From Calliphora vicina (taxonomy: Eukaryota > Arthropoda > Insecta > Diptera > Calliphoridae), in NCBI RefSeq assembly GCF_958450345.1, contig NC_088783.1, positions 104,713,302-104,777,301 on the forward strand: a stretch of DNA of 64,000 nucleotides, given 5' to 3'. Positions 1 to 9,690 of this stretch are shown one piece after another. The position numbers were made by a program, and so were the translations under genes. The notes beneath the pieces are model-generated. The model made no database searches. It was not told the origin of the DNA and saw only the letters and a program-made list of their open reading frames with translations. Within the stretch, counting starts at the first letter, position 1. The number at the start of each line of letters is the position of its first letter.

Positions 1-74
1 TGAACCACGATTTTGATTATTTTGAAACGTTAATTTCATCCATAAATGAAATGAGAGTATCTTCTAAAAGTCCA

Positions 75-970
75 TTATAAATTGTACTCTTAATTTTTGT
101 TAAACATAATATTTTAAACCACAGTGTCTAGTGAATAATCCAGTAAGTATCCTCAAGTCAGTCTTTCCGAGAGAAAGCAACGACTGGGATCTACGTCTGA
201 ATAGGGTAATGAATCGTTTGAACTGCCTTAGTCCTGGTAAATTACCCCAAAATCGGTCAAATTCCGATTCAACCCAAGAACGAATACGTTGCATATTGTA
301 CCACGTGGTATACAAAGAACGGTTCATAAACGATCGTCGTGCGTTCCTGTTGGCAAGACAATCAGCGCGTTCATTGCCAACATGACCTTCATGGCCAGCT
401 ACACAGCACAATGTGAGTTCATTCAAGGATATCCATAACTACACCAGACCTCACTTCATATGATGATAATGCTCTAAGAGCAGCCTGATTGCCAGACAAC
501 AAATATTTTAGTATTCCTTAATTTCCTTCTTAAACATTCATTGAAGCATATAAGGATGACCATGGGGTACCCCTTTGAAAATTGGGCCCATAAATACCAG
601 CCCCAGTGTCACCATTAGCCTGTTGGGAACCATCAATAAACCACACTTGATTGGAATTATTCTGCCACCATGTCAGATTTAACAACTCGTCCCTTTCAGG
701 TACAAGAACCCCAAACTTCCTATGTAACACCAAAGTTGGTGACATATAGGCTGATACTGCAATAAGATACCTAGAATACGCATGTGCCCAACCAGATCAC
801 CCGGTATTACACAGGATATCCCCGGTAATCTGGATGCACTCTTAAAGACCTCCTCCATTACCAATATATGTAAGGGTGGGATGCGTAGAATTGCACCCAG
901 AGCGTGAGTGGGATAGGTCCTCATGGACCCAGTAATAGAGATACAGATGACGCGAGAGACCTTATCAAGT
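75..970 (-). mobile_element. RNase H-bearing LINE fragment (3' part)
   Basis: Degraded 3' portion of a non-LTR retrotransposon read leftward. Near 924-790 the translation resembles the linker after the reverse transcriptase (PTHALGAILRIPPLHI). At 745-530 an RNase H start is visible (WFIDGSQQANGDTGAGIYG, where the aspartate of the usual DGS motif is kept). At 426-385 the RNase H C-terminal motif appears as GHEGHVGNERAD. These blocks are in the family order but separated by frameshifts and a deletion, so no intact protein is made. The DNA is clearly related to 16600-17000, so both are copies of one family. Clade (I, LOA or R1-like) is not decided here. Confidence 0.72.
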
Positions 971-1920
971 AATGTTCATGCAGTCATCAGTTCCACTTTT
1001 TTCCACCATGCCAAAACAGCATATGTTATTATTGGCCTTATAACTGTAACAAAATACCGTAGATTTGCCTTATTGTAATATGTAATATTCATCTATAAAT
1101 AAGATAAGATAGCCTTCTAAAAGTATACTATCATTCTTTTTCTAACAGCAGAAAAAACTGTCCAAACCATAACACTCTCTCCACCGAAATTGCGTTTCGA
1201 CAATCAATACTAATCGACCTCAAATTCGATTGCATTTATAAGAATATTCATGAGCCATCTCGAGTCAGAAGTGATTTTGTTTCCACTATATGACTCCTTA
1301 AAAATTTACAATACCCCATTTTGAGGTTATCCTTACAAAGATTCCAGTTTTTTTTTTTTCATTTTAAAGTAGTGAATATTTTATTTAGCGGTCTAATTTC
1401 ATTTATTGGGTACATATTTAGTTCAAAGCCCCACACAACCCAAATTTATTCATAACTATCCTTACAAAGTCGCCGAGAACTTTTTTTATTTTTGCATCCT
1501 TTTAAAGCAGAACCTATATTCTTTAGAGCATCAAAGCATCATTTAAACCTTCTCGAGTCAGAAGATATTCAGTTTCGAATATATATTGCCTTGAAAATTT
1601 ACAATAACCTCAAAATTTAACCATAAATGTCCTAAGGAAGATGCCAATAACTTTTAAAGTCTACATCATATTATATGTATCTTTTTTATTTTCAAGTGTA
1701 GAATATATTGTTTAGGGATCAAAGGTAATTTTTAGGTAGTTCAAAGGCCCATATAAACCTTCTTGAGTAAGAAGCCATTAAGTTTCCACTATTTAAACAC
1801 GTTAGGTTTGAAAAATATGTCAGATATATTTTCCCAATCATTAATTATCAACTGTTATTTCGGTCAAAATGGTCACTGATTCTTTTGTATGCAAATAAAT
1901 CGGGGCACCAAATAAATGGG
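971..1920. other. intergenic, no gene recognised
   Basis: AT-rich DNA with short imperfectly repeated phrases (TCGAGTCAGAAG, AAAGCCCAC, TTTCCACTAT) recurring between about 1250 and 1800, as if an old tandem duplication had decayed. No open reading frame or known motif was recognised. Confidence 0.4.
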
Positions 1921-1926
1921 ATAAAT

Positions 1927-2085
1927 TGACCAGTCGATAGTGTGCTAGTCTATTAATCTGAGGGTTACGGGTTCGATTACCGTCAGAGACTCTGGGTATA
2001 TCTGCAGACAAGCAAAACGTTTCGCAGTTTGTGTTTGTTTAAAAAATAAAACAATTCGGTAAAGACCTTCATCATCCATCACACC
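1927..2085 (+). mobile_element. tRNA-derived SINE-like head
   Basis: A stretch with a B-box-like GGGTTCGATTACC at about 1968-1980 and a looser A-box-like segment about 35 bases upstream reads like a decayed tRNA-derived RNA polymerase III promoter. It is followed by a non-tRNA body (CTCTGGGTATATCTGCAGAC and onward) ending in an A-rich run near 2041-2055. The anticodon stem does not pair cleanly, so this is not a functional tRNA gene. SINE is the best reading, with no second copy in the window to confirm it. Confidence 0.4.
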
Positions 2086-2089
2086 TGTT

Positions 2090-2471
2090 GTATGAAACTT
2101 TTGTAATTGCAGACTTTTCACAACTTCCGAGTCATGATTTTTATTTGGCTGATGGACGAAGAAAAAAAACAAAATTTCCCAAGAAATTTCTTGTGTGGCA
2201 AGCCATTTGCAGTTGTAACAAAAGCAGCCAATCATTTGTGACATCAGGCACGATAAATAACAGAAATATATATTACGGAGTGACTACAAAAACGGCCAGA
2301 TTTGGAATTCAAACAATATTGTCAATTTCAACCAACTGTTCAAAACTTCTAAAAAAAAAAGAATTACAGAACGCAGGAAAGGTATCCAAGTTCATGTCCG
2401 ATTTTAAGCGTAAGTGGACCTCCTCGTCCAAAAAGGTAACTGAGAAGCGTTCCCGCAACGAGAATTTTTAA
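2090..2471 (+). pseudogene. Tc1/mariner-related transposase remnant
   Basis: The open frame at 2088-2471 contains a transposase-like segment around FPKKFLVWQAICSC and TSGTI, resembling the core of mariner-related DDE transposases of insects. A C-terminal-like segment with KVSK and FKRKWTSSSKKVTEK follows. The part between them, which should carry the later catalytic residues, is largely missing and crosses a frameshift, so the copy is an internally deleted remnant. No terminal inverted repeats were found. The family name is an inference from motif resemblance. Confidence 0.45.
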
Positions 2472-4365
2472 TGAGAATTTTTATATTGAACGGTTTAAGT
2501 TTTATTTAACTTAAAAGTTCGTCTCTAATTCGACTTAATGCAGATCATCGTCTATTTAGGTTCAGAATATCCTTTGTATTCTTTTGGTTTGGGTTTACCC
2601 ATTGAAATGTCGGTGTGAGCACATATTCGTCTGTTCTTCTTTCTTAACATAGTCTACGTAATAACTGACGTAATTCTTCGTAAAATCTGCCTAAAGGGGC
2701 ATTCATATACACAGTTTAAATTAATGTGTATCCGAATTTCGGTCACTTCCAGTTTTGAAGTCGCCTTGCCTTATTTATGAAAGTCTATAAAATAAATAGT
2801 GTTGCTAGAATGCGAAGAAACAGAAGTTAAATTTGCTTAAAAACGTTGGCAAACTCTACAATTGATGTCCTATGTTAATTTTTAATATTTGCCTGACCAA
2901 TCGATTCATAATTACTTTCTGACGCGATTTCAAAGTTATGATTATAGCAACATAAAAAGCCAAAAGGTGCTACGTAAACTACAACATTGATTCTGAAGTA
3001 AAAATTACTACGATTACAATTTCCTTAAACTTTACTAATCCTACGTATCAAAAGGTTAACTTATGTTAGCTTTAAATAAATATCAGTACATTCATGCGAA
3101 ATTCAAGTTTATGATTTCTATATAAGTTTCAATAAATAAATATCAAATTAATACTAGTAGCGTTCTACATTTGCCACTCACTGTACGTACCTACAAATTG
3201 CCTCTTCACAATCACAATGAAATGGAAACCAAAAATACAAAATGAGGTATTCAGAAAAGAGAACAACCTAAAAACCAAATCAAACAATAAAGAGAGAAAC
3301 ACACGAACATCAGATACGAACTGTGAACAGAATGTATTCGTGTACACTTGGTTGGAAACATCCACCAGATACTTTTTTAGTTCAGCTAAATAGTTGTTGG
3401 TTTCACTACATTTTCACCACTCTAAGCGAACGTACGTACGTACGTATGGGTAGAATTAAAACAACGAAAAAGACAATGACGAGACTACGACGACTTAATA
3501 ACTGGTCTGGTTTGGTGTCTCGGCATAAATGCTCTTTTTTTATATTTCGTTTGTTGTATTTATTTCATTTATTTGTTTGTACATACGTACGTATGTTTCT
3601 TGAAGCAAAAAAAAAACAATAAATATGACGATTCGTTTTTATACGAATATTTTTTTTCTTGGCATGTTGTTTTTTTGTTTTTACAAAATAAACATACATA
3701 CACATGTAATTGTGGTATAACGAATGAAGGCAATGAAAAGCAATAAAAAAAAACAAAAATATTAATAAAATAATTACAACAACATTGTAAAACACAAACA
3801 ATATTGTTGTATTTATTTAATTTTATTATTTTTTTTTTGCACTTGTGTTGCATACAAAGTATATAAATGTTTAAACAACGATAATATTCACACAAAAAAT
3901 ACTTTTTCAGTGTGTATAAAGTAATAAATTCATGAGAGCAATAAGAAGAGAGTCAATGTAAAATTGTTTTTGCTGTTATTCTTTTCTATTTCTAATTTAT
4001 TGTACAATAATTTTGGATTTAGTTGAACATTCTATTAGAGCACCTTTATGGAATTATTGTATTGAATTAATTCATAATAATGTAATTGTTAAGGGAATTT
4101 TTGACGACAATTCTATAGATGCTAGTTAAGACATCAAAACACATGGCTTTATAAACTACATAACTACTTTGACATGGTTAGATGTTAAGTAGAAGACGAA
4201 GATAGAAAAAGAAAATATTGTTTGAAGATAGAACAAATAAGGTTTGTTGTTAGATGTATGAATTGTTGATTGGGTTAAAATTTGAGCTTCCAATTTGTGA
4301 TCAAACGACTTTTTCACACCCAGAGTAATAAAATTTAAATGTTTTATTAAACAATTCCCTTATTC
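2472..4365. other. intergenic; ACGT-repeat and A-rich stretch
   Basis: No convincing coding sequence. From about 3160 to 3900 the DNA is rich in ACAAAC and AAAAT runs, with two ACGTACGT palindromic runs (about 3430-3446 and 3581-3594), a texture often seen in promoter or leader regions of fly genes. The small open frames here have low-complexity composition and look random. Confidence 0.35.
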
Positions 4366-4369
4366 ACAC

Positions 4370-4600
4370 ATTTATCTATAGAAATCAGTTACAGTCACAC
4401 AAAAACTTTTCTATACAAAAACACTGTCATACAAAAATCTGCCTATAGAAAAATCTATTATTCACAAATACGTCTATAGAAACACTGTTATACCCAAATT
4501 TCTCTATAGAAAAAAAGTTATAGCCTTATTTTTAAAATTGTTATACACAAATATTTCTACAGACAAAACGGTTATACACACATTTTTCTATATACAGTGA
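4370..4600. repeat. degenerate block of the 31-bp CTATAG satellite
   Basis: Poorly preserved units with the pattern TTATAC-CAAATTT-CTATAGAAA recur about every 30 bases. They match the far better preserved arrays at 36450-36815 and 39335-41565, so this is a decayed member of the same satellite family. Confidence 0.6.
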
Positions 4601-4629
4601 GACCTAGGATGATCCATAATGATCGGGAC

Positions 4630-4975
4630 CGGTTCCATTCTGTCCGTCTGTCTGTTGAAATCAACTTTCCGAAGCCCCCAAATAACTTACATACACGATT
4701 CATACATCAATATCACGGGAATTCTTCCGGCTCGGTTGCTATTTAAAATCGGTCCACAAATAGCTGAGATATAAGGAAAATACCAGGTCAATCTCGATTT
4801 TTGACCTATGTTTGACATAAATCTGCACTACTAAGTCATAAATATAGACAATATGGATATCTAATGATAGATATTATAAAATACCTTTGCAAGGACGTAT
4901 ATAAGACCATAGTAAGTTGGACCTACAATGGGTCAAAATCGGAAAAAAATATTTAATTTTTCCACAAAAATTGTG
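4630..4975 (+). mobile_element. Helitron-like DINE-1/mini-me-type repeat, partial
   Basis: Carries the GTCCGTCTGTCTG microsatellite followed by the conserved body (AATCGGTCCACAAATAGCTG, ATGGATATCTAATGATAGAT, TTGGACCTACAATGGGTCAA) shared with about eleven other copies in the window. Both termini are missing. Orientation is defined here by the copy end that carries the ATTCGGC-GCCGAAT hairpin as the 3' side. Confidence 0.75.
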
Positions 4976-5189
4976 GCAGCTATATAATCAGCAGTTAATT
5001 TTTCTCCAGCAGCACATTAAGTTTGTGAATACCATGTCGCTTTTTTGTTTAATTTTGAGTGGAATATTTTATCCTTTTCCTTCACTATTAATCCAGAAAT
5101 TGGAGTACCTTTAAATCGTTCCTTCCATTTGGTTCTACAGTTAATTGATATTGCTGGTTAATCGAATCACGGATAATCGACGACTAACT

Positions 5190-5285
5190 GTAAAATTTTT
5201 CTGTAAAAAAACTGTTATACATAAATTTTTCTGTAAAAAAAACTGTTATAAAAGTTTTCTATATTAAAAACTATTATGTATGTAT
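5190..5285. repeat. short block of the 31-bp satellite
   Basis: Three degenerate units of ACTGTTATA-CAAATTTTTCT with partly lost palindromic cores lie next to a different dispersed repeat that begins near GGGGGATTCCATATCAAGTG. Confidence 0.5.
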
Positions 5286-5522
5286 ATGGGGGATTCCATA
5301 TCAAGTGAACCAACTTTTGAAATCAATGTCTTCCGATTGGGATGAAATTTGCAGCAAGGTTAGTCCTATTGGATAGTAATGCAGACACAAGGTCTTAAAG
5401 AAAAAGACCTATGCTTTCTTTTTTTCTTTGATACAAACGGCCCATTTTGAAAAGAAGTCAAAAAATTGTTGATTTTGGAAAAAAAATTATATCTAAACTA
5501 TTTGGACACAATAGGTAATAAG

Positions 5523-6425
5523 CAGGGAAACCAAAATATGCAAATGCATGTTTTTTCTGGTGAGTCTAATGAGCAAATGGATAAGATATTTAGACGTTTC
5601 AGAACTATTTAAGATTTTTGGCATCGATTTGTTAGTGCATATTTTTGCATATTTTACCCTTAAATGCATATTTTTGCATATATTTGTTTTAAGAGCATAT
5701 TTATGTCATATTTTTGCGTTTTTAGAGCATATTTTAATGTTTAATAGCATATTTTGACTTTATCAAAAACAAATTTTATCTTACTTATTGTTCGCTGTTG
5801 TGCTACAGGTTTTTACTTCCTTTGTTTAAAATTAAAAATTGAAAAATATATTGCTTTTTTTTAATATAAAATATTTTAATAATAACGCCATCTAAATATC
5901 AAATTTTAGTTCTAATTCAAACTTAACCGTTCTAACTGCTAAAGAAATATTGTCTTTTAAATTTGCTCCTATAACATCAGTTGATGTCGAAAGAAAATTT
6001 TCTATGTATAAAAATGTTTTCAGATCCTATAGACAACCATTTTTATTTGAAAATTTAAGTCAATATTTTGTAATTTATTGCAATAATAACCTTAATTGAA
6101 GAAGTGACTTTATATTTATATAAAATATAATCAAAAAATACCTCTCGATGCCTTTTCATAGCTTATTGTTTTTATGTTGTATTTATTTTTTGCTATACTT
6201 GTTTTAGTTCATGTTATTTTTGTTTATTTTATGTTACTTTACCTTTTTAGAAATTAATTGTATTGATTTTGTTTAAATAAAAGTATATTTTTTGGTTAAA
6301 AATTATGTAAAAGTTTGTTTTTTTAAGAGCATATTTTTTAAATTTTAAGATCATATTTTAAAGTTTTTACTGCATATTTAAAGCGCCTAAAACGCCTTTT
6401 TTAGAGCATATTTCCGGTTTCCCTG
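5523..6425 (+). mobile_element. hAT element, deletion derivative
   Basis: Bounded by 10-bp perfect terminal inverted repeats (CAGGGAAACC and its complement) and a perfect 8-bp target duplication GTAATAAG at 5515-5522 and 6426-6433. The terminal pattern CAGGG with an 8-bp TSD is the hAT signature. Both subterminal regions are filled with GCATATTTT-type repeats, as expected for transposase-binding sites. Only the C-terminal end of a transposase is left (see 5900-6099), so the copy cannot move by itself. Confidence 0.9.
5900..6099 (+). pseudogene. hAT transposase C-terminal dimerization fragment
   Basis: This frame reads FKFAPITSVDVERKFSMYKN and ends with NNNLN and a stop. The APITSVDVERKFS motif is the typical hAT dimerization segment. 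There is no methionine start or catalytic core upstream, so this is the residue of an internal deletion inside the hAT element at 5523-6425. Confidence 0.75.
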
Positions 6426-6519
6426 GTAATAAGTTACATGGATGAGAAGAAACACCTGTTTGGTCAAAATATAAAATTTAGAGAGTTCTTGACCAAAGTT
6501 GTTGAAAAACAAGTCAGAG

Positions 6520-7125
6520 AGCCATATTCAGCTGTGTCGAATCTTATATACCCTTCACCAAATTATACTTCAAAATAAAAATTTTAAATATTTTTAGGTA
6601 AACAAAATTAATTTTTTTCCAGTTGTTTTTTTTAATTTTTTGTAAAAAAAAATTGTTCGAATTGTTATTTTAATTTTTTTAAATTTATTTTTTTTAAATT
6701 TATTTTTTTTTTTTTTTGGAAATTTAAATTTTTTTTAAACTTAATTTTTTTTTTTAATTTAAAAATTTTTTTTGGTGAAATTTTTTTTCCGATTTTGACC
6801 CATTGTAGGTCCAATTGACTATGGTCTTATATACGTCGTTGCAAAGGTCTTTGAAATATCTATCATTAGATATTCATATTGTCTATATTAATGACTTAGT
6901 AATCCAGATTCGAGGTTGTCCTGGTTTTTTCCTCATATCTCAGCCATTTGTAGACCGATTTTGCTGATTTTAAATATGAAACTTCTCGAAAGCATGTCTA
7001 ACAGAATTATTGAAGATTTGGATCCCGAAAATATCTGGGGTCATCAGAAAATTGATTTCAGCAGACAGGCGGACATGGCTTAATCGACTCCGCTATCTCA
7101 CCTTCTCACGAAGGTAAAGTGTATA
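6520..7125 (-). mobile_element. Helitron-like DINE-1/mini-me-type repeat, near full
   Basis: Begins with a decayed hairpin (ATTCAGCTGTGTCGAAT) and TATACCCTTCACC and ends with CTCACGAAGGTAAAGTGTATA, giving the subterminal inverted repeat typical of the family. The centre is expanded poly-T/poly-A. The body matches the other copies, including CTGGGGTCATCAGAAAATTG and ACATGGCTTAATCGACTCCG. Confidence 0.78.
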
Positions 7126-7577
7126 AAAAGGACTAAAATTGGTGCAAATTTCAACATCCCGTTCGGAAGACATCGATTTCAAAAATTGGATCACTTGTCA
7201 TGCAATAGTATCTAAAAAGTTACAATCATATCAACTTGTCTATGCCTGCTCAATTGACTTTTGTCAAACAAAATCAGAATTAACCATTATTAGTTGCTTT
7301 AAGCCGTATCATTGTGGCAACTGGTTGTAAGTTTACGTTATTTAGTTTTGTGATGATATGCATAGATTCATGGTTTGTCAATGTTAATATAAATTTTTGT
7401 AAATTTGTGGTAGGCCTGGAAATTTGACCAAGTCCCTGTATACCTTAATTCTTGAAATAAATTACAACTGATTTTGGGCGAATTTCCAAAATGATTGCAA
7501 GATCCAATCTTCACCAAAAGTCGAGGAATTAATCGGCAGAATACTATACCACAACAAAAACATCAGTTACAATACTC
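7126..7577. other. intergenic, no gene recognised
   Basis: The open frame at 7139-7330 has no recognisable motif and is short. The rest is AT-rich without features I can name. Confidence 0.3.
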
Positions 7578-7580
7578 TTA

Positions 7581-8179
7581 GGGCAGTTTTCTCATTAGGT
7601 GATTATCTTTTTTCCCAATGAAAAACTGCAGATTAAAGAAATTTGGTTTTCTCAATGTCTCATTTGCTTCTATTCTGTCGCGAAGCTAACCCGACCTCAT
7701 CTGCCAATTATTTATTTATCGTACAGATAAATTCAATCAGCTGACTGCTGTTCATAGTTTGTATGTGTTTGTGTTTTTGTAAACGAAATTAAATAGATTT
7801 TATAAAAAAAAAGTTTAATAGAGGAATTAACATTAATTTGATGGAGGATGAACACGAAGAACATGAGTTCCAAGTGAATGCTGAAAAATTTTATCATGCC
7901 AGGCCTAACTACCTGGCAGACATGGAGGATAATGAATATTTCAAAAGATTCCGGCTGTCGATAGCCACGTTAAACAGCTGATTTATGTAAACATGTTTTC
8001 AATTGAAGGCAGGGTTCCCAACTTTCACATCTATATTGAGAGGTATTGCCAACTGAAAATAATCTTTTTTGTCGGTATATTGAGAAAAACAAAATTGTTA
8101 ACGGACAGTTTATCGGCCTAATAAATTTATGTCGACATTTAGTAACAGGCAGTTTGTCGATACATTGAGAAAACGGGCC
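7581..8179 (+). mobile_element. PIF/Harbinger-type element, internally deleted
   Basis: The element starts GGGCAGTTTTCTCAT and ends with the near-complement ATTGAGAAAACGGGCC. It is flanked by a TTA duplication (7578-7580 and 8180-8182). TTA/TAA target duplications are diagnostic of PIF/Harbinger. Inside lies a small frame that resembles the Harbinger transposase N-terminus (see 7841-7981), which links this MITE-sized element to an autonomous parent. Confidence 0.8.
7841..7981 (+). pseudogene. Harbinger transposase N-terminal remnant
   Basis: A 46-residue frame begins MEDEHEEHEFQVNAEKFYHA and contains EYFKRFRLSIATLNS before a stop. The YFKRFRLS segment resembles the N-terminal helix region of PIF/Harbinger (HARBI1-type) transposases. 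Everything downstream, including the DDE domain, is missing. The frame is too short for default ORF finding and would normally be missed. Confidence 0.6.
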
Positions 8180-8182
8180 TTA

Positions 8183-8819
8183 GTATTGTAATAAGATTAA
8201 AAACAAGAGTTAGGGCTGAATTATTTGTCTAACTAACGTTGTAGTGATTGTCTTTCCTTATAGCGAGTAATTATTAATTTATCAATTGATTTATCGTTCT
8301 ACGACAAATTATCCTCTTTAACTCTCTTGAGCATCTCTCAACTTTATATGTTTTGAAAAACCTAAATGTACCTTATCAGCCCATAATTTTACTTTTATAC
8401 ACCCATATTATTCTCTATCTATTTCGTCACCTCAATCAAGTTCTCGATTTCATTTCGTGCATCGCAACTGTGCCCATAATCCTCTGAACCTCTGCTAAAC
8501 TGTTCCGTTTAAAAATGTACATTAGGGGTACAAGTTTATCTATTATGGAAAATTTAAGCAAATTCTTTGTATCTTCCATCCGAAAATATTAGAATTTTGA
8601 TTTACACACAGATAGTAAATATGTTTTGTGTTGACAGCTTAAGCTTAAAAGCATTAAATAATCGGAACTATAATTGAATGGAATGACAATCACTTATGGA
8701 CAAGAGTAAAAAACGTTAATTAAACAGTGAAAATGGTTGTTTATCAAAACGTAATTTCTACTATAAAATTAATTCTAATACAGGCGATAAAAACATATCC
8801 TTGCCACTGTGAAATGGAT
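8183..8819. other. intergenic, no gene recognised
   Basis: AT-rich sequence without coding potential or repeats I could recognise. Confidence 0.3.
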
Positions 8820-9560
8820 TTAATCGTGGTCGAGGCCTCCGCCTCTTCCTCTATGTGACAACTTCTACAAAAGTCGCGAAATGAAATATTCAATCCCATC
8901 GCCTGCAATACGAACTAGTAGCTTTCAGTGCTCACTGTTAGTAGATGTCACAGTTGAACAAGAGGAATATTCGTCACAGCAATCGATCGAAGACTATTCT
9001 ATTTTGGCCATATTTCCCTTGCCGTCCTAGAAGTAGTCTCTTATCTAGTCATAACAGTAGAGTCTATTTAGAATCATACCTTTACACCATGGAAGCGGTA
9101 CACTGACAAATGGATTAATTTCCGCTTCTAATGCCCGTAACTTCAACAAATAGATATCTACGGTGTAAAATACCCAGCAGATAAATTTAACTAAAAGGTA
9201 ACTTGACATTAATTTCAAATCAATATCTACGGGTAAAAATTACCAAATATTTTTACTCCATAAGTAACTAAGCTCTGATAGATATCTATTTGTTAAAATT
9301 ATGGGCATAAGAGCAGTACACCTTGGTGCCCAAGTATTTAGTAATGTCCATGTGTTGAATGTCTCGTCATCTCGTTGAGATATGGCTTGCATTCCAGGTC
9401 CAAGTTGGATGTTGTGAAGACACCCCTAATAGATTTCAGGAGTGGCTGACTATAAGTATAGATCGAATATCAGCTGCGTATATTCGATAAAACAAATTGA
9501 CGGCCCTTTTTAGAGTAGAAATGTAAGCCTGCAAGGCACTACATTTGTCCGGAAGTCTAA
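8820..9560 (-). mobile_element. RNase H LINE fragment interrupted by a MITE
   Basis: The DNA at 9345-9470 matches the RNase H coding segment at 24480-24560 (shared phrases such as GAATGTCTCG and CATTCC-GG-CCA). The DNA at 8850-8880 matches the zinc-knuckle-like C-terminal segment near 24080-24130 (GACAACTTCTACA). The order, RNase H then C-terminus on the minus strand, is the same as in the longer copy. A 176-bp TAA-flanked MITE lies between them. Fully degraded. Confidence 0.55.
9132..9307. mobile_element. TAA-flanked MITE, 176 bp
   Basis: Terminal inverted repeats of about 32 bp begin TGCCCGTAACTTCAACAAAT, the other arm reading TGCCCATAATTTTAACAAAT on the complement, and include AGATATCTA. 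A TAA duplication flanks it at 9129-9131 and 9308-9310. The 3-bp TWA target points to a PIF/Harbinger-type origin. It has no coding capacity. Confidence 0.78.
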
Positions 9561-9584
9561 GATACACTCCTACCTGTTTAGATG

Positions 9585-9690
9585 GCTAGATCGACTTCGC
9601 TATCTATAACGATCCAAAATATATTTACTTTGTGGGGTCGCAAATTAAAAGTGTAGAAATTGCTACTCATGGCGAAGGGTATAAAAATAT
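9585..9690 (-). mobile_element. Helitron-like repeat, terminal fragment
   Basis: Only the end with CGACTTCGCTATCTAT, ACTTTGTGGGGTCG and GGCGAAGGGTATAAAAA is present. This is the 5' terminal block of the DINE-1/mini-me-type family in the orientation used here. Confidence 0.65.

Larger units (their letters stand above)
5286..6515. repeat. unclassified dispersed repeat split by a hAT element
   Basis: The sequence on the left of the hAT insertion (5286-5522) and on its right (6434-6515) joins into one continuous stretch once the hAT element and one TSD copy are removed. It begins GGGGGATTCCATATCAAGTG and is not coding. It is named here only as the host of the insertion. Confidence 0.35.

Noticed and set aside
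1927..2000. Functional tRNA gene
   Set aside because: The B-box is present but anticodon and acceptor stems do not pair, so only a SINE-like remnant is supported.
3323..3622. 99-codon frame with ACGT-repeat-encoded peptide
   Set aside because: Composition is leader-like, with no motif, and the frame spans simple repeats.
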